Assembly: GCA_038063775.1 (NCBI GenBank)
Contig: JBBTUK010000009.1
Span: forward strand, 1-62,796
Direction: 5' to 3'
Source: UM-FILTER-42-9 sp038063775
Lineage (GTDB): Bacteria > Patescibacteriota > Minisyncoccia > Moranbacterales > UBA2206
Length of the DNA stretch: 62,796 bases
Shown: positions 9,684 to 16,785 of the stretch, in pieces
How the letters are laid out: each line of letters starts with the position of its first letter
Position numbering within the stretch: the stretch's first letter is position 1
The notes under the pieces: model-generated
Told to the model about the DNA's origin: nothing
Seen by the model: the letters and a program-made list of their open reading frames with translations, nothing else
Database searches by the model: none
Position numbers and translations under genes: made by a program

Positions 9684-9783
9684 NNNNNNNNNNNNNNNNN
9701 NNNNNNNNNNNNNNNNNNNNNNNNNNNNNNNNNNNNNNNNNNNNNNNNNNNNNNNNNNNNNNNNNNNNNNNNNNNNNNNNNNN
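9684..9783. other. Assembly gap (100 N)
   Basis: Exactly 100 N, a scaffolding convention and not a measured length. It lies between pilB and the response regulator gene, so no coding sequence is obviously lost, but a promoter or small gene could be hidden. Confidence 0.99.
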
Positions 9784-9790
9784 GTAGAGT

Positions 9791-10165
9791 TTACATTTTT
9801 AAAGTCTCTTTTACCTTTTTAGCTATGTCCTCCAGTTTATAATTTGATTTAACTAGATAGGTGCTCGCCCCTTTTTCAAAAGCTTTGTCAATATCTTCCG
9901 GGCTTTCCAGATTGGTCAGTAATATTACCGGGATGTTTTTTGTGTCGGCCTCGCTTTTCAATTCCGTTAAAACTTCATAGCCGTCTTTCTTCGGCAGTAT
10001 TATGTCCAGGAGAACCAGGTCCGGTTTTCCTTTTTTGGCTAACGCGACCGCCTGTTCTCCGTCAGACGCGCATAAAACCTCAAATCCGTCCTCTGCCAGA
10101 AATTCTGCCAGAGTTTTTTGCAGCGTGGTCTCATCTTCAACAATCAATATTTTTTTCTTCTCCAT
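9791..10165 (-). CDS. Response regulator, receiver domain only
   Basis: 124 residues, a single CheY-like receiver. Phosphoryl acceptor Asp54 (VLLDIILP), acidic pocket Glu10-Asp11 (VEDE), conserved Thr84 and Lys106. No output domain, so it must act through protein contacts. It lies between a sensor kinase gene and pilB on the same strand, suggesting that the pair acts on pilus activity, as CheY-like proteins do in twitching systems. The last is inference. Confidence 0.93.
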   Translation of the reverse strand: MEKKKILIVEDETTLQKTLAEFLAEDGFEVLCASDGEQAVALAKKGKPDLVLLDIILPKKDGYEVLTELKSEADTKNIPVILLTNLESPEDIDKAFEKGASTYLVKSNYKLEDIAKKVKETLKM

Positions 10166-10231
10166 AGTCTTTATTAATTCTTGACATTTTATTTTACGAA
10201 AATAAATGCCCGGAATTTTGTAAATTAGTTA

Positions 10232-11221
10232 TCATGCTTTATGTTTACTGCCTGCTTTGGCAGTAAAATGTCTGGCTTTCACCGGCGAACAAAGCGGCAA
10301 GGAAAAACTAAAAATTGAACCGATGCCTTCTTTGGATTGGAACCAGATGTTGCCACCGGATTGCTCAATGATATTTTTAGCTATATAAAGGCCGAGCCCC
10401 GTGCCTTCGGTCTGGTATTTCACCGCATTATCACTTCTGAAAAATTTATTGAAAACCTGTGATTGCTGCTCATCCGGTATTCCGACACCATTGTCCTTGC
10501 TGCTGAAAATAACAAAGCCGTTTTTTTTGCGGACGCTCACTTCTACCTTGCCCTTGCCATCAGTATATTTTATGGCGTTGCTGATGAGATTTTCTATCGC
10601 CAATCTTAATTTTTCCGCATCACCCACTACAATTACGGGAGTTCCGCTATTCTTAAAAATAATGTTGGTGTTCTTACCTTTGGCTACCACTATCAGACTG
10701 TGCACAGTTTCTTGCACAATTTTTTCCAGATCAAAACAGCTTTTTTTCAGGATTAATCTGCCCTGGTCAATTCTGGCCACATCCAACAAATCGCTCACCA
10801 GCCGTGTCATACGAATCGCCAAAAGATTAATTGTTTCTATTCCGCTTTTTTGTTTTTCGCTCAAGCCTTTACCAAACTTTGTTAGCAACAGCTCTGTTTC
10901 CCATCTGATGGCGGATAGGGGCGTCCTTAGCTGGTGCGACGCCACCGAAACAAATTCGCTTTTCATTTTATTAAGACGGGCGATACGCTCCACTTCTAAA
11001 ATTATCGAGTTGCCGATGGAAAAAATGGTTATGACCACCACGCTTTCCGCGATTACGAGAACTTCGGGACTTTCATAAAAATTAGATACGTAATAAACGG
11101 ATGCCATCGCGACTATTGTAATGATTCCCATCAGCAGAAAAAGGAAACTGGGAGTTTTCCACATGCTTATCCCCAGTTCTTTGGCTTGTTTTCGGAAATT
11201 AAGATCGTTTACTATTTTCAT
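10232..11221 (-). CDS. Membrane sensor histidine kinase
   Basis: 329 residues. Two membrane helices (about 25-48 and 53-75) with almost no external loop, then HisKA with the H box SHQLRTPLSAIRW (phosphorylated His96), and HATPase_c with the N box NLISNAIKYTD, G1 DNGVGIP and G2 GTGLGLYIAK. With so little outside the membrane it likely senses within or near the membrane. Cotranscribed with the receiver gene 66 bp downstream. Confidence 0.93.
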   Translation of the reverse strand: MKIVNDLNFRKQAKELGISMWKTPSFLFLLMGIITIVAMASVYYVSNFYESPEVLVIAESVVVITIFSIGNSIILEVERIARLNKMKSEFVSVASHQLRTPLSAIRWETELLLTKFGKGLSEKQKSGIETINLLAIRMTRLVSDLLDVARIDQGRLILKKSCFDLEKIVQETVHSLIVVAKGKNTNIIFKNSGTPVIVVGDAEKLRLAIENLISNAIKYTDGKGKVEVSVRKKNGFVIFSSKDNGVGIPDEQQSQVFNKFFRSDNAVKYQTEGTGLGLYIAKNIIEQSGGNIWFQSKEGIGSIFSFSLPLCSPVKARHFTAKAGSKHKA

Positions 11222-11289
11222 TTTGATTTTTATGGCAACGGCTCTATTTACCGTTTAAATTATACCATAAAAAGCAACTTTGCGCATCT

Positions 11290-12246
11290 TTAAATGTTTA
11301 GATTGGCGTGGTGCTTAGCCAGCGAACTTAGCCGATCTTGAAACTTGTCATAGATTTTCGGCCCTTGAGGACTGGGAAGGAAAATTAGCGCCTCATCATT
11401 GGCAACCACCATACTGCCGGCTTGATGAGTTTTGGGATTTTTCATTATCCTTTTAAGCTGAATTTTTTTTAGAAATTTTTCAATAAAATCGAATCCGCAT
11501 ATCGCCTCTACTATCCCCCTGATAACTTTAGTTAGAAAAGTGTCGGATAGCGCTTTCAAGCTAAGCGTATTTTCCCTTTGATAGTTCGCCTTATAATTCT
11601 TGATCCAGCTGTTTTTCTCCTGAAATTCCCTGGAAGTTTCCAAACCGAAAAGCGGAACCATAAAATAATATTCGGAAGAAGAATAGATATCCTTTAATCC
11701 GATTTCGAGCGAATTGGTAGTGATAAAATAATTCAGACAGACACGATTGGCGATTTTTCCCCGGTATCTCCTTTTCCCCAGCAGATGGACAAACAAAGTA
11801 ACCAAAATCCTGCCGGTGAAAATCTTACCGTGCTCCAAAACCACCAGTAAATCAAGATCGCTTTTTTTCTCAGTGTTTTTCATGGCCAGCCTGCCGGTGG
11901 CCGCAATCATCCGGACATACGGCGCAAAGCGCAAAATATTGACAACTTTTAGCAATCTTTTGTATTTTTCTTCAGCCAACTTATTTCTCCTTATTCTTTG
12001 TTCCACTAAATTTTTTCTTCCCAGCAAAAAATAAAATCCGCGATATGTTTCGATGATTTTTTTTAAATTTTCATTTTCCAGCTCATCCAGAATTGCTACC
12101 AAAGAAAAGTGCTGCGCGTTGTGATCTCCTGTTTCCGAGTTGTGAGTTGTGAGATATTTCCAAATCTCAAAACCTGTCAGCGGGTAATCCACGACATCGT
12201 AATAAGCAAGGGTGGCTAAAATATATTTAGAAAGCTCAGAGGACAT
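11290..12246 (-). CDS. Nucleotidyltransferase-fold protein with N-terminal winged-helix-like part
   Basis: 318 residues. The central part has the polymerase-beta type motif ATGRLAMKN...SDLDLLVV (about 115-135), with the paired Asp residues that bind metal. The first 100 residues look like a winged helix (YYDVVDYPLTGFEIWKYL). Proteins of this kind are common in CPR genomes and unassigned. Substrate unknown. It stands alone between the kinase and the uvr block. Confidence 0.7.
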   Translation of the reverse strand: MSSELSKYILATLAYYDVVDYPLTGFEIWKYLTTHNSETGDHNAQHFSLVAILDELENENLKKIIETYRGFYFLLGRKNLVEQRIRRNKLAEEKYKRLLKVVNILRFAPYVRMIAATGRLAMKNTEKKSDLDLLVVLEHGKIFTGRILVTLFVHLLGKRRYRGKIANRVCLNYFITTNSLEIGLKDIYSSSEYYFMVPLFGLETSREFQEKNSWIKNYKANYQRENTLSLKALSDTFLTKVIRGIVEAICGFDFIEKFLKKIQLKRIMKNPKTHQAGSMVVANDEALIFLPSPQGPKIYDKFQDRLSSLAKHHANLNI

Positions 12247-12249
12247 AAT

Positions 12250-12372
12250 CGATCATTTAATTTCTAATTCCCAACTTCTAATTTCTAAATAAATTCCAAC
12301 TATCAAATGACCAGGAGTTTAGACATTAGACATTTTGGCATTAGATATTGATTAGAAATTAGAAATTAGAAA
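12250..12372. repeat. Spacer made of degenerate repeated words
   Basis: The spacer repeats variants of TTCTAATTTC and of its complement TTAGAAATTAGAAA, plus TTAGACATT/TTAGATATT. No gene or promoter is clear. The TTAGAAATTAGAAATT word also occurs inside uvrC (about 15545-15605). Confidence 0.6.
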
Positions 12373-12394
12373 AGTTTGAAAATTTTTCAAACTT

Positions 12395-15241
12395 TTAAAG
12401 GTACTTCCCTGTCCAGCTCCGCTTGGCTTTTTTTAGTTTGTCAGGCGTCCCGATATAAACAATTTCCCCCCCTTTGTTGCCACCTTCCGGACCGAGATCG
12501 ATTACCCAATCGGAATTCTTAATGATATTCATGTTATGTTCCACCACTAATACGGTGTTGCCTTTATCAACCAAGGCGTCCAGAACCTGCAACAGCTTCT
12601 TTACATCATCAAAATGAAGACCGATGGTCGGCTCATCCAATATATAGAGGGTTTGCCCGGTGGATTTTCTGGCCAGTTCTGTGGCCAGCTTTATTCTCTG
12701 CGCCTCACCGCCGGAAAGATTTGTGGCGCTCTGTCCCAGGCGCAGATAGCCCAGTCCCACATCCTCCAAGGTTTGCAGCTTTTCTGTTATTAAAGCCGAT
12801 TTTTTGAAAAATTTAAGGGCGTAAGAAACGCTCATATCTAAAACTTCTGCGATGTTTACTCCTTGATATTCTATATCCAGTGTTCTTTGGTTATAACGGG
12901 TACCGTTGCAAGCTTCGCATTTTACATACATATCCGGCAAAAGATACATCTCTATTTTTTTCGTTCCATCGCCTTGGCAAACTTCGCAACGTCCGCCTTT
13001 CATATTGAAACTGAACCGGCTAGGAAAATATCCTCTGTTTTTAGCTTCTTCTGTTGAAGCGAAAAGATCGCGAATGAGGGAAAAAACTCCAGTATAAGTA
13101 GCCGCGTTAGACCGCGGGGTTCTTCCGATGGGAGCCTGATTTATGTTAATAACCTTGTCAATATGCTCCAGGCCCTTTATTTTTCCGTGTTTGCCCGGAC
13201 ATTCCTTGGCATTGAAAAAATATTTACTTAGCGCCTTGGCTAAAATATCAGAAACCAAGGTGGATTTTCCAGAACCGGACACTCCGGTAATTGAAACAAA
13301 TTTCCCCAGGGGTATTTTTACGTCAATATTTTTCAAGTTATGCTCCCGAGCGCCTAAAATTTCAAGAAATTTTTTGTTGCCCTTGCGGTAAGCATTTTTT
13401 TCCACAATCTTTTTCCTGCCCATCAAATACTGGGCCGTCGCGGTGTTGGACTTCAAAAGGCTTCTTAGATCACCTTCAAAAATTATTTCCCCGCCTTCTT
13501 CGCCCGCTCCCGGTCCCATGTCAATTATCCAATCGGCTTTCCGAATAATGTCTTCGTCGTGTTCCACTACAAGCAAAGAATTACCGCCCTCTTTCAGCAC
13601 TTGCATCGTCTTGATGAGTTTTTCCGTATCACGATTGTGCAGTCCGATAGAAGGCTCGTCCAATATATAAGTGATGCCCATGAGTTCCGACCCGATTTGC
13701 GTCGCCAATCGAATTCTTTGCGCTTCCCCGCCGGAAATTGAATTGGCCCCGCGAGAAAGAGAAAGATATTCCAAGCCGACATTTTTAAGCGCGCCGTTTT
13801 TTTGGATCATTTCTTTCAGCAATGGCAGCGCTATCTCTTTTTTTGAAACATCTGCCATGTCCTTTAAACTGTCCAAAAATTCTTCAAATCTGACCAAATC
13901 CAAATTTACCACGTCATCAATTGACTGGCCGTTAATTAAAACTGACAAATACTCGTCTTTCAGCCGCTTGCCCCTGCAAACTGGACAGGTTTTTTCCAGC
14001 AGATACTTTTCCAAATCGCTTCTGGCGTAATCGGAAGCCGCTTCAGCATATTTTCTTTTCAACATCGGAACTATGCCTTCAAAAAAAGTTCTGACTTCTT
14101 TTACGCCGCCTAGGGTATCTTGCTGTTTGAGAATTATCTCGTCTTTTCCCGAACCGTAAAAAATTATCCGCAAAGCTTCTTGGCTTATTTTTTTTACCGG
14201 CACTTCCGTGGAAAATCCGTATTTTCCCCCGAGCGCTTTTAAGATTTTTATATAATTCCCCTGACCGCCCATCCGTCCGTTGGATTTGCTCCACGGAAGA
14301 ATTGCTCCTTCCTCCAGCGTTAGATTTTTATTCGGCATTACCAAATCCGCGTCAACCTCCCTGACGACGCCGAGTCCCGCGCAATGCGCGCAAGCTCCTT
14401 CCGGATTATTAAATGAAAAGTGGTGGGGCGTTATTTCATTCACTCTCGTTTGGCAAAGATGGCAGATGAAATCTTTATTGTAAAAGCGGTCAGCGGTGTT
14501 GTCCACCGAAATAATCAGCGTTCCCCAGCCGATCTTGAGTGCTGTTTCAATAGAGTCCATGATTCTTTCTTTGTCCGGCTGCTTTTGCTTCAGTGTCAGA
14601 CGGTCAACCACAACATCAATACTGCTATCTATTCTTTCGCTGGCAATCAGCGCGGCTTCCGCCACCAGCATTATTTTCCCATTGAACCTGACACGAGCAA
14701 ATCCAAGCTGCATTATGCTCCTTAGAATTTCTTTGGAGTTTTTCCCGTTTTCCTTGACTTTGGCCAAAATAGCTATTTGCGTATTGTCCGGCAATGCAAA
14801 AAGTTCATCCAGAATTTCCTGCCGGTCTTTACGCAACATGGACGTTCCGCACTTCGGACAATGAGGCGTTCCGATTTTAGCAAACAAAATGCGGAGGTAG
14901 TCATAGATTTCCGTTAAGGTTCCGACGGTGGAACGGGAGCTCCGGCTCAAGCTTCGCTGATCGATAGAAATAGTCGGGCTAAGATTTTCAATCTTGTCCA
15001 CATCGGGTTTCGCTCCGACATCCAAAAATTGCCGGGCATAGCTTGACATTCCTTCCAGATACCGCCGGTTCCCTTCGGCGTAAACAACATCGAAAGCCAA
15101 AGAGGATTTTCCGGAGCCGGAAAGGCCGGTGATGACAACTAATTTGTCGCGTGGTATGTCAACATCAATATTTTTCAAATTATTGATGCGCGCTCCTCTT
15201 ATTATAATTTTGTCTCTTTTTTTTGATACACCGTTAGCCAT
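12395..15241 (-). CDS. uvrA: UvrA excision repair ATPase, copy 1
   Basis: 948 residues, full family length (E. coli about 940). Two ABC ATPase halves: Walker A GLSGSGKSSLAFD near residue 40 and GVSGSGKSTL near 640; signature motifs SGGEAQRIRLA and SGGEAQRIKLA. The UvrB-binding region with a Cys-pair zinc module (CHLC...CAHC) and the C-terminal DNA-reading zinc finger (CEVC...CEAC) are intact, so it is not a class II UvrA. It differs clearly from the second uvrA at 16786-19650. The N-terminus has a short extension before the usual start. Confidence 0.97.
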   Translation of the reverse strand: MANGVSKKRDKIIIRGARINNLKNIDVDIPRDKLVVITGLSGSGKSSLAFDVVYAEGNRRYLEGMSSYARQFLDVGAKPDVDKIENLSPTISIDQRSLSRSSRSTVGTLTEIYDYLRILFAKIGTPHCPKCGTSMLRKDRQEILDELFALPDNTQIAILAKVKENGKNSKEILRSIMQLGFARVRFNGKIMLVAEAALIASERIDSSIDVVVDRLTLKQKQPDKERIMDSIETALKIGWGTLIISVDNTADRFYNKDFICHLCQTRVNEITPHHFSFNNPEGACAHCAGLGVVREVDADLVMPNKNLTLEEGAILPWSKSNGRMGGQGNYIKILKALGGKYGFSTEVPVKKISQEALRIIFYGSGKDEIILKQQDTLGGVKEVRTFFEGIVPMLKRKYAEAASDYARSDLEKYLLEKTCPVCRGKRLKDEYLSVLINGQSIDDVVNLDLVRFEEFLDSLKDMADVSKKEIALPLLKEMIQKNGALKNVGLEYLSLSRGANSISGGEAQRIRLATQIGSELMGITYILDEPSIGLHNRDTEKLIKTMQVLKEGGNSLLVVEHDEDIIRKADWIIDMGPGAGEEGGEIIFEGDLRSLLKSNTATAQYLMGRKKIVEKNAYRKGNKKFLEILGAREHNLKNIDVKIPLGKFVSITGVSGSGKSTLVSDILAKALSKYFFNAKECPGKHGKIKGLEHIDKVININQAPIGRTPRSNAATYTGVFSLIRDLFASTEEAKNRGYFPSRFSFNMKGGRCEVCQGDGTKKIEMYLLPDMYVKCEACNGTRYNQRTLDIEYQGVNIAEVLDMSVSYALKFFKKSALITEKLQTLEDVGLGYLRLGQSATNLSGGEAQRIKLATELARKSTGQTLYILDEPTIGLHFDDVKKLLQVLDALVDKGNTVLVVEHNMNIIKNSDWVIDLGPEGGNKGGEIVYIGTPDKLKKAKRSWTGKYL

Positions 15242-15371
15242 TCTTTCAAAAAAATAAAAATCAAACCGCTAGTTAGGAATTTTAGAGGGTTTTTGGGGTT
15301 TTGTAAAGCCCTGCGTCTAGACACAAAAATAGTCTATCTAAGGCTGGTAGCTGGGCTTTAAATAAAGTCTT

Positions 15372-16784
15372 TTACGCCAACATATTTCGGCGCCGTAATT
15401 TTTTATGATACCCGATCGCGAACCGATGCGCCTCATCCATAATCCGCTTTACCAGATTTTTATTCTGAATAATATTTAAAATTTCTTTTGGTATTTTAGA
15501 CATTGCCTGCCCGCCAGTGCCAGGCTTTTGCAGACGGGGGATTTGATTAGAAATTAGAAATTGTCTCTCTTCGGGAGATCCCCCGTAGGGGGAGAAATTA
15601 GAAATTTTTCTGGTTGGTCCTTTTGCCACCGCTACAACAGGGATTTTCATTCCTAATTCCAGCAGCAGTTTTTCACCCATGTTGAGATGCCCTTTCCCCC
15701 CATCCAAAAATATCAGATCGGGCTGCGACCAGTCGTTTTTAAATCTCCGTAACAGAACTTCCCGCATCATGCCAACATCATCCGCGCCTTTTATGGTTTT
15801 TATTTTAAATTTCCTATATTGCGACTTGTCTGGCTCGGTTCCAGAAAAAACTACCATCGAACCAACCGCGTATTGACCGGAAATATTGGATATGTCATAT
15901 GCTTCAATACGAAAAGACTTTTCCGCACCCCCTCTCTCCTTAGATAAGGAGAGAGGCTGGGAGAGAGGTTGATTTTCCGAAATCAGCGCCACATCTTGAA
16001 TATGTTTTAATGCAAATATCTTATTTCTTAATTCACCGGCTTTTTCATATTCGTGTGTTTTAGAAAACCCCTTCATTTCTTTTTCCATTTTTTTTACCAA
16101 ATTCTTTTTCTTTCCTTCCAAAATCATTATTATGCCGCGGATATTTTTTTTGTAATCTTCAGAGGTTATCGCTCCGGCATATGGACCAGGGCAGCTCCCG
16201 ATTTGAAAATCAAGGCAGCCTTTTTCCGTCTGTTGTTTGTTAGAATGAAACGGAAAAATCTTGCGGATTATCTTCAGCGCGATTTTCATTTGTTTTTTGG
16301 AAGCATAAGGACCAAAAGTTTTGCCGACCATCACCCCCACCCCCTCTCCCAATTTTGGGAGAGGGTGGCCGGAGGCCGGGTGAGGGAAAAGTTCCGTTTC
16401 TCGCAAAATCATCACTCTCGGAAACCTCTCTTTGGTAATAACAAAATACGAGAAAGACTTATCATCCTTCCCCATCGCATTATATTTCGGCTGGTATTTT
16501 TTAATCAGATTGGATTCCAAAATCAAAGCTTCCAGCACAGAGTCCATTTCCAGTGTTTTTATATCCGCTACTTCGTGTATCATTGCCTTAATCGGTCGGG
16601 AAAAAATCCCCCCTCGCCCTTTGGGAGAGGGGCTGGAGGAGAGGGCAAAATACGAGCTTACACGCGAGCTGAGGTTCGTCGCCTTGCCAATGTAAAGAAT
16701 ATCCCCATTTTTATTTTTAAAAATATAAACGCCTGGAGTTTGTACAAGTTTTGATATTTTGTTTTTTATGGCTGACACTTTCAT
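15372..16784 (-). CDS. uvrC: UvrC excision nuclease, shortened and carrying palindromic insertions
   Basis: 470 residues against about 600 in typical UvrC. N-terminal GIY-YIG domain (PGVYIFKNKNGDILYIGKATNL, residues 17-38), zinc-type Cys pair region (CLDF...CPGPYAG), UVR motif (FSKTHEYEKAGELRNKI) and RNase H-like endonuclease with FLDGGKGHLN (Asp361). It ends right after DEAHRFAIGYHKKLR, so the helix-hairpin-helix tail is missing. Residues about 47-62, 131-152, 272-288 and 394-428 look foreign: they are encoded by DNA palindromes inserted in frame. It lies 1 bp after the second uvrA. Confidence 0.95.
   Translation of the reverse strand: MKVSAIKNKISKLVQTPGVYIFKNKNGDILYIGKATNLSSRVSSYFALSSSPSPKGRGGIFSRPIKAMIHEVADIKTLEMDSVLEALILESNLIKKYQPKYNAMGKDDKSFSYFVITKERFPRVMILRETELFPHPASGHPLPKLGEGVGVMVGKTFGPYASKKQMKIALKIIRKIFPFHSNKQQTEKGCLDFQIGSCPGPYAGAITSEDYKKNIRGIIMILEGKKKNLVKKMEKEMKGFSKTHEYEKAGELRNKIFALKHIQDVALISENQPLSQPLSLSKERGGAEKSFRIEAYDISNISGQYAVGSMVVFSGTEPDKSQYRKFKIKTIKGADDVGMMREVLLRRFKNDWSQPDLIFLDGGKGHLNMGEKLLLELGMKIPVVAVAKGPTRKISNFSPYGGSPEERQFLISNQIPRLQKPGTGGQAMSKIPKEILNIIQNKNLVKRIMDEAHRFAIGYHKKLRRRNMLA
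15503..15606. repeat. Two adjacent palindromic insertions inside uvrC
   Basis: 15503-15540 holds TGCCTGCCCGCCAGTGCCAGGC with further inverted parts, and 15545-15606 holds TCTCTCTTCGGGAGA and CCCCCGTAGGGGG between TTAGAAATTAGAAATT words. Together they encode UvrC residues about 394-428, in place of the short loop normally found before the DEAHRFA motif. Confidence 0.7.
15928..15970. repeat. Palindromic insertion inside uvrC
   Basis: CCTCTCTCCTTA paired with TAAGGAGAGAGG, followed by a second GGGAGAGAGG arm. In frame; encodes UvrC residues about 272-288 (rich in Pro, Leu, Ser). This is the widespread CCCTCTCCC/GGGAGAGGG class of palindrome. Confidence 0.75.
16336..16383. repeat. Palindromic insertion inside uvrC
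   Basis: CCCTCTCCCAATTTTGGGAGAGGG followed by the second hairpin GGCCGGAGGCC. In frame; encodes UvrC residues about 131-152 (HPASGHPLPKLGEGVGV). Confidence 0.75.
16605..16648. repeat. Palindromic insertion inside uvrC
   Basis: CCCCTCGCCCTTTGGGAGAGGGG plus a trailing GGAGGAGAGGGC arm. In frame; encodes UvrC residues about 47-62, just after the GIY-YIG core. Confidence 0.75.
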
Positions 16785-16785
16785 A

